Below, one piece after another: positions 17,719 through 25,697 of a DNA stretch of 64,000 nucleotides. The notes beneath the pieces are model-generated. The model searched no databases, was not told the origin of the DNA, and saw only the letters and a list, made by a program, of their open reading frames with translations. This DNA is from DATAES01 sp036493595 (GTDB taxonomy: Bacteria; Actinomycetota; Acidimicrobiia; Acidimicrobiales; JACDCH01), in the NCBI GenBank assembly GCA_036493595.1, contig DASXPN010000001.1, positions 1 to 64,000 of the forward strand, read 5' to 3'. Both the position numbers and the translations under genes were made by a program. How positions within the stretch are numbered: the first letter of the stretch is position 1; each line of letters opens with the position of its first letter.

Positions 17719-18987
17719 CTATCCAGCCGCGGTCAACGGCGTGTTGTCCCACCGCAAGCGCCACGGCATCCCCGAGCGACCGTCGTCGGGCTTGACTGCG
17801 AGCACTTGGTGGATCTGCGCACGGTTCGCCTCGAAGTTCAGCGCGGACCCGGCCATGTAGAGCCGCCAGATGCGGGCACGCGCCTGGCCCACCAGCTCGA
17901 CCGCTTCGTCCCAGCCCGCCTCGAGGTTGGCGACCCAGTGCCGCAACGTCTTGGCGTAGTGCTCGCGGAGCGACTCGACGTGGCGCACCTCGAATCCCGC
18001 CTGCTGCAGGCGCGACACCACCCGGCCGACCTCGTGCAGCTCGCCGTCTGGGAACACGTAACGCTCGATGAAGCCGGTCCGCGAGAGCTTCGGCCTGAGG
18101 TTGCCGTCCGCACGGGGCGGGCAGCTGATGCCGTGGTTCAGCAAGCGGCCGCCCGGAGGCAGCAGGTCGTACAGGCGAGCGAAGTACTCGGACAGGCGCG
18201 ACTCGCCGACGTGTTCGAACATGCCGATGGACGAGATCGCGTCGAACGGTCCGTCGCTCACGAGCCGGTAGTCCTGGTTGCGGATCTGCACGCGATCGGC
18301 GAGTCCTTCGTCCGCCACGCGCTTCGAGGCCAGCTCGACTTGGCGGCCGGCGATCGTGATGCCGACCGCGTTCACGTCGTGGTGTTCGGCGGCGTGCATG
18401 GCCATGCCGCCCCACCCGCAGCCAACGTCGAGCAACCGCATCCCGGGCTTCAGTTCGAGCTTGCGGCACACCAACTCGTACTTGCTCGCCTGCGCGTCCT
18501 CGAGTGACATCGCGTCGTCGGAGAAGACGGCACACGAGTACGTGAGCGACGGCCCGAGAAACAGCCGGTAGAAGTCATTGGAGACGTCGTAGTGGTGCGA
18601 GATCGCGGCTCGGTCACGCGCCACCGAGTGGCGACGACCACGCAACTTCGCCTCCTCCGGAGGCGCGGGCAGCGGTCGCAGGTTCTTGATGCCCACTTCT
18701 TTGACGGCGGCGACGATCTCGTGGCGATCCAGCTTCACGTTGGGGAGTCGGTCACGCAGCCCCAGCGCGGCGAACACATCGCCTTCGAGATCGAGATCGC
18801 CCGCCACATAAGCGCGAGCGAAGCCCAACTCACCCGGTGCGGTGACGATGCGACGGAGCGCGTCGGGTGACTTGATGAGGATCGTCGCCGGTGGATCGGC
18901 GGGACCGAGCGCGCTCCCGTCATAGGCTCGAATGCCTATCGGTAGGTCACTTCCCAGCAACGATTCGATGATCGAGGCAAGTGCCAT
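17719..18987 (-). CDS. Cyclopropane-fatty-acyl-phospholipid synthase family methyltransferase
   Basis: 422 residues. A SAM-dependent enzyme that adds a methylene bridge or methyl branch to unsaturated phospholipid acyl chains. The N-terminal about 110 residues match the CFA accessory domain (YVAGDLDLEGDVFAALGLRD). HHYDVSNDFYRLFLGPSLTYSC is the family's substrate/bicarbonate region, LLDVGCGWGGMAMHAAE is SAM motif I, and WVANLEAGWDEAVEL is the late conserved block. ATG at 18987 with CGGAGG upstream. The longer frame toward 19905 is antisense to the aldehyde dehydrogenase and is rejected. Confidence 0.94.
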   Translation of the reverse strand: MALASIIESLLGSDLPIGIRAYDGSALGPADPPATILIKSPDALRRIVTAPGELGFARAYVAGDLDLEGDVFAALGLRDRLPNVKLDRHEIVAAVKEVGIKNLRPLPAPPEEAKLRGRRHSVARDRAAISHHYDVSNDFYRLFLGPSLTYSCAVFSDDAMSLEDAQASKYELVCRKLELKPGMRLLDVGCGWGGMAMHAAEHHDVNAVGITIAGRQVELASKRVADEGLADRVQIRNQDYRLVSDGPFDAISSIGMFEHVGESRLSEYFARLYDLLPPGGRLLNHGISCPPRADGNLRPKLSRTGFIERYVFPDGELHEVGRVVSRLQQAGFEVRHVESLREHYAKTLRHWVANLEAGWDEAVELVGQARARIWRLYMAGSALNFEANRAQIHQVLAVKPDDGRSGMPWRLRWDNTPLTAAG

Positions 18988-19027
18988 CGGGCAACCTCCG
19001 CCGTCTCGTCTGTCGTGGTGATTCAAG

Positions 19028-19046
19028 CATGCCCCGTTCGGGCATG
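19028..19046. promoter_or_regulatory. Inverted repeat between divergent CFA-synthase and aldehyde-dehydrogenase genes
   Basis: CATGCCC and GGGCATG flank a 5-nt centre (CGTTC). The site lies 8 nt before the ATG of the dehydrogenase and 40 nt before the start of the CFA synthase gene; it could be an operator serving both. It is only 19 bp, so chance is not excluded. Confidence 0.4.
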
Positions 19047-19054
19047 GGAGCAAC

Positions 19055-20479
19055 ATGGTCGAGCAGCATCTGATCCCGCTGGCCGGTGAGCGCTTCGGCG
19101 CCGACGAGTCGATCGAGGTGGTCAATCCGTTCGACGGTTCGACTGTCGGCTGGGTGCCGAAGTGCGGCGAGGCGGATGTGAAGCGGGCGGTGCGCGCGGC
19201 TGGCGAGGCCCTGCGCCGCGAGCCGATCCCGCCGTGGCGGCGGGCCGAGATCCTCGACCGCGCCGCAGAATTGTTGGCGGAGCGGCATGAGGAGTTCGCG
19301 AAGACGATCGCGATCGAAGCCGCGAAGCCGATCAAGACCGCGCGCGTCGAAGCGACACGCGCGGTCAGCACGTTCCGATTCTCGGCTGCGGTCGCGCGCA
19401 CGTCGACCGGTGAGATGGTGCCGATGGACGCGAGCGACGTCGGCGAGGGAAAGCTCGGCTTCGTGCTGCGCGTGCCGGTGGGCGTCGTCGGCGCGATCAG
19501 CCCGTTCAACTTCCCGCTGAACCTCGTCGCGCACAAGCTCGCTCCCGCCATCGCGGCCGGATGTCCTGTGGTGTTGAAGCCGGCCAGCCAGACCCCGTTC
19601 TCCGCCATCGCGCTCGCGGAGTTGCTGCTCGACGAGTGCGGGCTGCCGGAGAATTGGTTGAACGTCGTCACCGGCGGTGGCGGCGACATCGGCAATGCGC
19701 TGGTCGACCATCCCGATGTCGCGCTCATCACATTCACCGGTTCGCCACCCGTCGGTTGGGCCATCCGCCAGCGGGCGCCACGCAAGCGCGTCGGCCTCGA
19801 GCTGGGCAACAACGCGCCGGTGATCATCGAGCCGAGCGGCGACTGGAAGACTGCGGCGTCGAAGATCAAGGTGGCCGGGTTCAGCCATGCCGGGCAGTCG
19901 TGCATCTCGACCCAGCGCGTGTACGTGCACCGGTCGATTCACGACGATTTCGTCGCAGGACTCGTCGACCAGGTCTCGTCGCTCGTCGTCGGCAACCCCC
20001 TCGACGAGGCCACGGATGTGTCCGCCCTGATCTCGCCTGACGACACCGAGCGGGTGATCGGGTGGATCGACGAAGCGTCGGCGACGGGCGCCCACGTCGA
20101 GGTCGGTGGCCACGTGCACGGTCGCCTCCTCGAGCCGACCGTCCTCACCGGCGTGCTGCCCGACATGAAGGTGTGCACCGAGGAGGTCTTCGGCCCGGTC
20201 GTCGGCGTCGCGGCGTACGACGACGTCGATGAAGCGCTTCAGCTCGCCAACGACACGCGGTACGGACTGCAAGCGGCGATCTTCACCAACGAGCTGGGCG
20301 TCGCGCTGCGGGCGGCGCGCTCGCTCGACTTCGGGGGCGTGCTCGTCAACGAGGTGCCGACGTGGCGCACCGACCAGATGCCGTACGGCGGTCTCCGCGA
20401 CAGCGGCAACACGCGCGAAGGCCCCGCGTACGCGGTTCGCGAGATGACCGAGGAACGGCTCGTCGTCATCCAGGGCTGA
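19055..20479 (+). CDS. NAD(P)-dependent aldehyde dehydrogenase family protein
   Basis: 474 residues. Oxidises an aldehyde to the acid. Motifs: VVGAISPFNFPLNLVAHK (Rossmann entry), ITFTGSPPVGWAIRQRA, catalytic Glu in GLELGNNAPVI, catalytic Cys in HAGQSCISTQRV, and EEVFGPVVGVAAYDDVDEAL. Length is normal for the family. The ATG at 19055 is used. GxGQSCIS is common to the succinate-semialdehyde/glyceraldehyde-like branch, but the substrate is not determinable. The DUF2203 gene follows 17 nt after the stop. Confidence 0.93.
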   Translation: MVEQHLIPLAGERFGADESIEVVNPFDGSTVGWVPKCGEADVKRAVRAAGEALRREPIPPWRRAEILDRAAELLAERHEEFAKTIAIEAAKPIKTARVEATRAVSTFRFSAAVARTSTGEMVPMDASDVGEGKLGFVLRVPVGVVGAISPFNFPLNLVAHKLAPAIAAGCPVVLKPASQTPFSAIALAELLLDECGLPENWLNVVTGGGGDIGNALVDHPDVALITFTGSPPVGWAIRQRAPRKRVGLELGNNAPVIIEPSGDWKTAASKIKVAGFSHAGQSCISTQRVYVHRSIHDDFVAGLVDQVSSLVVGNPLDEATDVSALISPDDTERVIGWIDEASATGAHVEVGGHVHGRLLEPTVLTGVLPDMKVCTEEVFGPVVGVAAYDDVDEALQLANDTRYGLQAAIFTNELGVALRAARSLDFGGVLVNEVPTWRTDQMPYGGLRDSGNTREGPAYAVREMTEERLVVIQG

Positions 20480-20496
20480 TCGCGCGATCGACGGCG

Positions 20497-20886
20497 ATGA
20501 TCGACCCCGACGACCCACCGCGCTGGTGGACAGTGGACGAAGCGAACGCGGTTCGCCCTCGCGTCATCGAAGTCGTCGAGCGCGCCCAGACGGCCGCCGT
20601 CGAACTGGCGCGCCGGTCGGCTGACCTCGCCGAACAAGCGGTGGGCAATGGTCATGCGCCGCCAACGGAAGAGGCAGTCATCTTCCACACTGCGATCGCT
20701 GAGCTCGAAGTGGACGGCATCGTCTTGCGTGATGTCCGCCAAGGTCTCGTGGACTTCCCAGCTCGCGCGCCCGACGGCCGCGGCTACTGGCTGTGCTGGC
20801 TGACCACCGAACCGGAGGTGGCGTGGTGGCACTGGCCGGAGGACGGTTTCGCAGGTCGCACGCCGCTCTCCACGCCTCCCCGCTGA
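20497..20886 (+). CDS. DUF2203 family protein
   Basis: 129 residues. WWTVDEANAVRPRVIEVVERAQ opens the DUF2203 pattern and VLRDVRQGLVDFPARAPDGRGYWLCWL with EVAWWHWPEDGFAGR completes it. Members are small soluble helical proteins of unknown function found in diverse bacteria. The start ATG lies 17 nt after the aldehyde dehydrogenase stop; both may share a transcript. A longer frame overlapping the dehydrogenase gene is rejected. Confidence 0.82.
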   Translation: MIDPDDPPRWWTVDEANAVRPRVIEVVERAQTAAVELARRSADLAEQAVGNGHAPPTEEAVIFHTAIAELEVDGIVLRDVRQGLVDFPARAPDGRGYWLCWLTTEPEVAWWHWPEDGFAGRTPLSTPPR

Positions 20887-20943
20887 GCACTGACTACCGT
20901 CCTCTACCTTGTTCGCCTCGCTCATCTGCGCTCGCGCGGTCTG

Positions 20944-21735
20944 ATGGATCCCACCGCTCGCTTCACCACGCTCGTGCAGGGGCCGGAGCCCGCCATCCCG
21001 CTCGACCAGCTCGCGCTGCTGGTGGCGGCTCATGCGGACCACGGGCTCGACATCGGCCGCTCGATCGACCGCCTCGACGAGATCGCCGACCGTTGCACCG
21101 ACCGGTCCTTCGGCGGCCTGACCCATCACCTGTTCGCGGAGGAAGGCTTCGGGGGCAACCGCGACGACTACTACGACCCTCGCAACTCGTTCCTCAATGA
21201 CGTCATCGAGCGCCGCCTCGGGATCCCGATCACACTGGGGATCGTGGCCATCGAGATCGGCCGCCGCATAGGGGTGCCTGTCGTCGGCATCGGCATGCCC
21301 GGCCACTTCCTCGTACGTGACGCCTTGTCTCGCGAGCGCTACGCCGACCCATTCGAGGGCGTGTTGCTCGACACCGATGGCTGCCGCGACCTCTTCGTGC
21401 GCACGCAGAACCGGGCCGAGTTCGACGACAGCTGGCTCGCCCCGGTCGGCACTCGGGCCATCGTCGCCCGGCTGCTCGCCAACCTGAAGGGCATCTACCT
21501 GTCGCGCCGCGATCGGAGCAGCTTGGCGTGGGTGCTCGAGTTGCGGGCCGAGGTGCCGGGGGTCCCGCTGGAGGAGCGCCGAGAGCTCGCGTCCGCACTC
21601 GCGGCGGACGGGAAGTTCATGCAAGCCGCGTCCGTGCTCGACCGACTGGCGGAGTTGGCGAAGGTCGCCGACAACCAGGAGCTGGTCGAGGAGTCCACCC
21701 GCGGCGCGACACGACTACGAGCCAGGCTCAACTGA
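20944..21735 (+). CDS. SirB1-family transglutaminase-like protein
   Basis: 263 residues. The central block LTHHLFAEEGFGGNRDDYYDPRNSFLNDVIERRLGIPITLGIVAIEI and GVPVVGIGMPGHFLVRD match the SirB1/transglutaminase-like_2 family, followed by a C-terminal tetratricopeptide-like helical part (from about 170). The catalytic Cys of true transglutaminases is replaced (ITLGIVAIE), so an enzymatic role is doubtful. The function of the family is not established. ATG at 20944; its stop overlaps the next start (TGATG). Confidence 0.87.
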   Translation: MDPTARFTTLVQGPEPAIPLDQLALLVAAHADHGLDIGRSIDRLDEIADRCTDRSFGGLTHHLFAEEGFGGNRDDYYDPRNSFLNDVIERRLGIPITLGIVAIEIGRRIGVPVVGIGMPGHFLVRDALSRERYADPFEGVLLDTDGCRDLFVRTQNRAEFDDSWLAPVGTRAIVARLLANLKGIYLSRRDRSSLAWVLELRAEVPGVPLEERRELASALAADGKFMQAASVLDRLAELAKVADNQELVEESTRGATRLRARLN

Positions 21736-22163
21736 TGGATCTCTTGATCCTGCTCGTGTTCGTCGTGGGGTTCGCATTCCTCTTGGCGGTCGGAAGGCGC
21801 GAGCGAGCGCGCAGGCGAGAGGCGGCCGAGACGGTCACGTTCGTCGTGAACGACTGGGGGGTGAAGCGCACTCTGGCGGATGGCCGGCGCGAAGAGGTCA
21901 GCTGGACCGAAGTGAACGAGGTCAGGCTCACGACGCTGCCGAAGGGACCATGGGGCGACCGCGTACGAGTGATCCTCGACGGCGGGGGAGAGCGGGGCTG
22001 CATCGTGCCGTACGAGACGGCCTACGACGGCGGACTGGTGGATCGCGTGACCGCGCTGCCTGGTTTCGACCATCGCACCCTCGCCGAGGTGCTCGACAAG
22101 CCCCAGACCGGCACCGTCGTGGTGTGGGCGCGCACGGCGTCGCACCCCGAGCCTTCTTCTTGA
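21735..22163 (+). CDS. Single-pass membrane protein of unknown function
   Basis: 142 residues. One N-terminal hydrophobic helix (LLILLVFVVGFAFLLAVG) is followed by basic RRERARRRE and a soluble domain (about 35-142) with a beta-rich look: VNDWGVKRTLADGRREEVSWTEVNEVRL resembles PH-like/DUF domains that read a field and a reference value. The start overlaps the stop of the SirB1-like gene by 1 nt, so the two are translationally coupled. The family is not recognised. Positive-inside rule puts the soluble part in the cytoplasm. Confidence 0.8.
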   Translation: MDLLILLVFVVGFAFLLAVGRRERARRREAAETVTFVVNDWGVKRTLADGRREEVSWTEVNEVRLTTLPKGPWGDRVRVILDGGGERGCIVPYETAYDGGLVDRVTALPGFDHRTLAEVLDKPQTGTVVVWARTASHPEPSS

Positions 22164-22176
22164 CCGGGAGTTCTGA

Positions 22177-22192
22177 TTGACCCGACGGTCAA
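22177..22192. promoter_or_regulatory. Operator-like inverted repeat TTGACC-CGAC-GGTCAA before the acyl-CoA dehydrogenase gene
   Basis: Perfect 6-bp arms around a 4-bp centre, 16 nt before the ATG. The size and symmetry fit a dimeric repressor such as TetR. A variant, TTGACC-CGAC-GTTAAC, is found before the P450 gene at 51253-51268. Confidence 0.55.
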
Positions 22193-22194
22193 GT

Positions 22195-22200
22195 TACGCT
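22195..22200 (+). promoter_or_regulatory. Candidate -10 box TACGCT of the acyl-CoA dehydrogenase gene
   Basis: TACGCT lies 8 nt before the ATG at 22209 and directly after the operator-like repeat, so a bound repressor would block it. No SD is present; a leaderless mRNA is inferred. Confidence 0.4.
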
Positions 22201-22208
22201 CCGACCTC

Positions 22209-23390
22209 ATGAGTGTTACTGAGGACGAGGTCGTCGAGCGCACCGAAAAGTTGCTGGTCGACCATCCACCGAAGGAGACGGACGCCGTCGACTTCCTCGG
22301 CGCACAGTTCGACGCCGGTCTCGCGTGGGTGCACTTCCCCGAGGGCAACGGTGGTCTCGAAACCAGCCCGAAGCATCAGCGCACGATCAACGAGATCCTC
22401 ACGCAGGCGGGCGCGCCGTTCCCGTACGGCCGCAACCCCATCGGCTACGGAATGGGTGCGCCGACCGTCGTCACCCACGGCAGCGACGCGCAGCGCCAGC
22501 GCTACCTGCGGCCGCTGTTCACCGGCGAAGAGGTGTGGTGCCAGTTGTTCAGCGAGCCGGGCGCGGGCTCCGACGTGGCGAGCCTGTCGGCGCGTGCGGT
22601 GCGCGACGGCGAGGAGTGGATCGTCAACGGCCAGAAGGTGTGGACGACACTCGCCCACCTCGCTCGCTGGGGGATGCTGATCGCCCGCACCGATCCCGAA
22701 GCACCCAAGCACAAGGGCATGACGTACTTCGTCGTCGACATGCACGCGCCGGGTGTCGAGGTGAAGCCGCTGTTCCAGATCACCGGCGAGGCCGAGTTCA
22801 ACGAGGTCTTCTTCACGGACGTGCGCATCCCCGACGCCGAACGCCTCGGTGACGTCGGCGAGGGTTGGCGCGTATCGATCACGACGCTCATGAACGAGCG
22901 CGTCGCGATAGGCGGGCAGATGCCGCCGCGCGGCGGGGGTTTCATCGGCGAAGCCGTGAAGGTGTGGAAGGCGAAGGGCCACGACGATCCCGCGATGCGC
23001 GACGAGCTCATGAAGCTGTGGGTGCGCGCCGAGGTGCTGCGCCTCACCAACATCCGGGCGCAGCAGTCGCGGGCGGTCGGCAACCCCGGCCCCGAGGGGT
23101 CGATCGGCAAGGCGGCGGCGGCCGATCTCAACAAGGACGTGTCCGCCTTCACGATGAACCTGCTCGGCGCTGACGGGTTGTTGAAGCCCGGGGGCTACCC
23201 GATGGACCGGCCGAAGCACGCGATGTTGTGGGCCAACCCGCAGCAGGCGTTCTTGCGGGCCCGTGCCAACTCGATCGAGGGCGGCACCACCGAGATCATG
23301 AAGAACATCCTCGGTGAGCGCGTTCTCGGCCTGCCCGGCGACGTCCGCGTCGACAAGGAGCTCCCCTGGTCGAAGGTCCCCCGCTCCTGA
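22209..23390 (+). CDS. Acyl-CoA dehydrogenase family protein
   Basis: 393 residues, FAD-dependent. Motifs: QLFSEPGAGSDVASLSARAV (substrate/FAD-binding region), VNGQKVWTTLAHLARWGMLIART, and the C-terminal FAD/tetramer motif around NSIEGGTTEIMKNILGERVLGLP. It should introduce the alpha-beta double bond in an acyl-CoA. The position of a catalytic Glu in the usual late loop is not certain: the EGGTTE region fits the long-chain/isovaleryl location only loosely. Monocistronic, with operator-like and -10-like sequences directly upstream. Confidence 0.93.
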   Translation: MSVTEDEVVERTEKLLVDHPPKETDAVDFLGAQFDAGLAWVHFPEGNGGLETSPKHQRTINEILTQAGAPFPYGRNPIGYGMGAPTVVTHGSDAQRQRYLRPLFTGEEVWCQLFSEPGAGSDVASLSARAVRDGEEWIVNGQKVWTTLAHLARWGMLIARTDPEAPKHKGMTYFVVDMHAPGVEVKPLFQITGEAEFNEVFFTDVRIPDAERLGDVGEGWRVSITTLMNERVAIGGQMPPRGGGFIGEAVKVWKAKGHDDPAMRDELMKLWVRAEVLRLTNIRAQQSRAVGNPGPEGSIGKAAAADLNKDVSAFTMNLLGADGLLKPGGYPMDRPKHAMLWANPQQAFLRARANSIEGGTTEIMKNILGERVLGLPGDVRVDKELPWSKVPRS

Positions 23391-23423
23391 CCTGACTGCC
23401 GCCGCTGGCCGCTCGCACCAGCG

Positions 23424-23471
23424 AATGTTGGTGCCATTGCGGGGCCATGGCCCCGCAATGGACCCGGAGAA
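23424..23471. repeat. Dispersed palindromic element, copy 1
   Basis: The core 23434-23461 is a perfect 28-bp palindrome centred on GGCCATGGCC. The 48-nt segment matches the reverse complement of copy 2 at 44923-44970 with one mismatch. It lies between the ends of two convergent genes, so besides being a repeat it could terminate both transcripts. Confidence 0.75.
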
Positions 23472-23490
23472 CAACGTCGGATCGGCGGAA

Positions 23491-24090
23491 TCAGAGGAGG
23501 GCGCGGACGTGGCCGTGCTCGTTGATCGAGCGCAGTTGCCGCTGTCCGGTGCGGGCCGCCATCACCCGTGAGATCCCCGCGTAGGCGGGTTCGAAGAACA
23601 TCAGCGGCTCGATGCCGAGCAGCTGTGCGAGGTACGCGTTGATCACGCCGCCGTGGCACACGACCGCGACGCTGCGTCCAGCGTTCGACGCGATCACTCG
23701 CTCGATCGCTTCGACGACGACCGATTGGAACGTCGCCGGGTCGACCTCGCCGTCGGACCCCCACCGACCGGCGATCAAGTCGTCCCACCGCTCGTCCTTC
23801 TCCGCCTTCAGCTCCTCGTACGGGATGTAGAAGTGCGAGTGACGGTCGAATTCGGCGAGCTCTTGATCGACGACGAGGTCGAGACCTGTGCGAGCGGCGA
23901 CGTGCTCGGCAGTCTGCAGTGCACGCCGTAACGGGCTGGCGATGAGGACGTCGACGCGGTCGTGCGACAGGAACTCCGCGAGCGCTTCGGCTTGGGAGTG
24001 ACCGACCTCGCTCAGCTCGGGATCGGCCGCCGTTCCTTCCTCCATCTCGACGCGAAGGGGGAGCGCGTGACGGATGAGGAGGAGTTCCAT
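23491..24090 (-). CDS. Histidine phosphatase (phosphoglycerate-mutase-like) superfamily protein
   Basis: 199 residues. The catalytic RHG-type motif is LLLIRHALPLR (R-H-A instead of R-H-G), followed by ASPLRRALQTAEHVA (second Arg) and VVCHGGVINAYLAQLL (second His). The substrate could be a sugar phosphate or another small phosphate; no further call is possible. ATG at 24090 preceded by a -10-like TACGTT on this strand. Divergent from the VOC gene at 24125 with 34 nt between starts; the two promoters overlap. Confidence 0.88.
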   Translation of the reverse strand: MELLLIRHALPLRVEMEEGTAADPELSEVGHSQAEALAEFLSHDRVDVLIASPLRRALQTAEHVAARTGLDLVVDQELAEFDRHSHFYIPYEELKAEKDERWDDLIAGRWGSDGEVDPATFQSVVVEAIERVIASNAGRSVAVVCHGGVINAYLAQLLGIEPLMFFEPAYAGISRVMAARTGQRQLRSINEHGHVRALL

Positions 24091-24099
24091 CGACCCTGG

Positions 24100-24105
24100 A
24101 ACGTA
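24100..24105 (-). promoter_or_regulatory. Candidate -10 box TACGTT of the histidine phosphatase gene
   Basis: TACGTT on the minus strand ends 9 nt before the ATG at 24090. The facing VOC gene has its own -10-like TAGGGT only a few bases away, giving a compact divergent promoter pair. Confidence 0.35.
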
Positions 24106-24111
24106 GTGCCG

Positions 24112-24117
24112 TAGGGT
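24112..24117 (+). promoter_or_regulatory. Candidate -10 box TAGGGT of the VOC gene
   Basis: TAGGGT lies 7 nt before the ATG at 24125 and there is no SD sequence, consistent with a leaderless start. Confidence 0.4.
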
Positions 24118-24124
24118 CGAGTCG

Positions 24125-24559
24125 ATGGAAGTGCTGTCGGGCCGCGTGCTGCTGTCGCCGCTCGACTTCGAACGCTCGCGGCACTGGTACACCGAGGTGC
24201 TCGGGCTGCACATCTACCGCGAGTACGGCGCCGCCGGGCAGGTGACGGGGATCGTGTTGTTCCTCGGCGGCGGTTACCTCGAGTTGAACTGCGCCAACCC
24301 GCCACGCGGCAAGGACCCGATGCCTATGACGCTGTGGATGCAGGTACCCGACGTGGATCGTGAGCACGAGCGGCTCACCGCCACCGGCGAGGTCACGTTG
24401 CTGGCGCCGCCGAAGACCATGCCGTGGGGACTGCGCGAGATGTGGATCGAAGACCCCGATGGCGTGCGCATCGTGCTCGTCGAAGTACCCGAACTGCATC
24501 CGTTGCGACGGCGACTCGACTTCGAAGGCTCGCCGAGCGATCAACCACCCGACTTGTAG
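24125..24559 (+). CDS. Glyoxalase/VOC-superfamily protein
   Basis: 144 residues forming a single VOC module with two beta-alpha-beta repeats: LSPLDFERSRHWYTEVLGLHIY at the start and MWIEDPDGVRIVLVEVPE at the end, the typical metal-ligand strand (E in the last strand). VOC proteins are metal-dependent dioxygenases, isomerases or resistance proteins; the substrate is not evident. ATG at 24125. The orphan response regulator follows 10 nt later but has its own -10-like sequence. Confidence 0.88.
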   Translation: MEVLSGRVLLSPLDFERSRHWYTEVLGLHIYREYGAAGQVTGIVLFLGGGYLELNCANPPRGKDPMPMTLWMQVPDVDREHERLTATGEVTLLAPPKTMPWGLREMWIEDPDGVRIVLVEVPELHPLRRRLDFEGSPSDQPPDL

Positions 24560-24562
24560 TCT
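24557..24562 (+). promoter_or_regulatory. Candidate -10 box TAGTCT of the response regulator gene
   Basis: TAGTCT overlaps the VOC stop region and lies 7 nt before the GTG at 24570. A leaderless start is inferred. Confidence 0.35.
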
Positions 24563-24569
24563 CGACGTC

Positions 24570-25043
24570 GTGCGACCTGGCGCAGTGCGATCCGTTCTGG
24601 TCGTCGACGACGAAGCAAGTGTGCGCGCCATGCTCGGCTATCTGCTCGCCGACGAGGGCTACGACGTCCGCGAAGCGAGCGATGGCGCAGAGGCGATCAC
24701 CTCGCTTGCCGCGGGTGCGCCCGATTGCATGATCCTCGATCTGATGATGCCCGGCATCGACGGCATCGAGGTGTTACGGACTCGCCGCGCTCGCGACCTT
24801 GCCCCCGATGCGCGCGTGTTGATCCTCACCGCGAAGACCGACACCCGCGACGCGGTGTGGTGTTGGGAGCTCGGCGCCGACGAGTATCTCAACAAGCCCA
24901 TCGAGCCCGAGCAGTTGTGCCGCGAGGTCAAGCAGTTGCTGGCGCGTACGCCGGCGGAGTTGCAGCACCGTCGCGAGGTCGGCCTCGCCGACTCCCGCGA
25001 ACGGGACCAGCTCGAGGCAGCGTTCCGTCCGAAGCGCCGTTAG
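24570..25043 (+). CDS. Orphan single-domain response regulator (REC domain)
   Basis: 157 residues. Receiver residues are complete: acidic pair in LVVDDEASVR, phospho-acceptor Asp in CMILDLMMPGIDG, switch Thr in LILTAKTDT, and Lys in YLNKPIEPE. The C-terminal about 35 residues are basic and helical without a known DNA-binding fold. No sensor kinase is nearby. GTG start at 24570; another GTG at 24585 (VRSVLVVDDE) is possible. The partner kinase and output are unknown. Confidence 0.9.
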   Translation: MRPGAVRSVLVVDDEASVRAMLGYLLADEGYDVREASDGAEAITSLAAGAPDCMILDLMMPGIDGIEVLRTRRARDLAPDARVLILTAKTDTRDAVWCWELGADEYLNKPIEPEQLCREVKQLLARTPAELQHRREVGLADSRERDQLEAAFRPKRR

Positions 25044-25058
25044 GGCAGGCTGGTTCCA

Positions 25059-25505
25059 GTGACCGAATCTCGCCCCGTCGGGTTCTCCGGATCCGGACCG
25101 CCCGAAACCGTGCTCGACCCGGAGCCGGCCGACGCGCTCGCCGCGCTCGCAGAAGCGCTCGCGATGCCGGCGGACGAGCGACGAGCCGTGATCTCGGCCG
25201 TAGTGGCGGCTTCGCCTCGCTTTCTCGACGGATGGGCGCGGCTCGGCGAGTACGCCCGTGACGACGTGGAGGCTTATGCCGCGTTCCGCGTGGGTTACCA
25301 CCGCGGGCTCGATCGTCTCCGCCAGAACGGTTGGCGCGGCTCCGGGTACGTGCGCTGGGCCCACGAGCCCAACCGCGGGTTCCTACGCTCGTTGTCCGGG
25401 TTGCAGCGCATGGCCGCCGCGATCGGCGAGCGCGATGAAGCCGACCGTTGCGAGCTTTTCCTTCACCAACTCGACCCCGACTGGCCGCCGACACCCCCCA
25501 GCTGA
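25059..25505 (+). CDS. DUF3151 family protein
   Basis: 148 residues. The block YAAFRVGYHRGLDRLRQNGWRGSGYVRWAHEPNRGFLRSL matches the DUF3151 family, which is largely restricted to Actinobacteria, with FLDGWARLGEYARDD as a tetratricopeptide-like helix pair before it. No membrane or signal segment. GTG start, 15 nt after the response regulator stop, same direction, so they may be co-transcribed. Function unknown; useful as a lineage hint. Confidence 0.85.
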   Translation: MTESRPVGFSGSGPPETVLDPEPADALAALAEALAMPADERRAVISAVVAASPRFLDGWARLGEYARDDVEAYAAFRVGYHRGLDRLRQNGWRGSGYVRWAHEPNRGFLRSLSGLQRMAAAIGERDEADRCELFLHQLDPDWPPTPPS

Positions 25506-25554
25506 GTTGAGCATCCCGCACGGTGCGCTCCGGCCGCACCCGGAGCGTTCCGGC

Positions 25555-25697
25555 GCGCGTCGCCGTCGCGCCCGCCAGGGCGCAGGCGACAGTGAGCGGA
25601 GCACCGTGGTGCGGAGCGAACCATCAGCGCGTCGCCGTCGCGCCCGCCAGGGCGCAGGCGCAGTGAGCGGAGCACCGTGGTGCGGAGCGAACCATCA
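25555..25697. repeat. 72/71-bp tandem duplication between DUF3151 and SDR genes
   Basis: Copy 1 is 25555-25626 and copy 2 is 25627-25697; they differ only by one missing A in copy 2. Each contains a GCGCCC/GGGCGC hairpin and a GCACC/GGTGC hairpin, and copy 2 ends on the stop codon of the SDR gene. It lies between convergent genes. Nothing else is seen in this gap. It is either a duplicated terminator or a replication slippage product. Confidence 0.85.

Noticed and set aside
17719..19905. 728-residue version of the cyclopropane synthase
   Set aside because: The extra N-terminal part is antisense to the aldehyde dehydrogenase; the ATG at 18987 with CGGAGG upstream fits the family.
25555..25697. 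CRISPR array
   Set aside because: There are only two 72/71-bp direct copies with no spacers and no cas genes.
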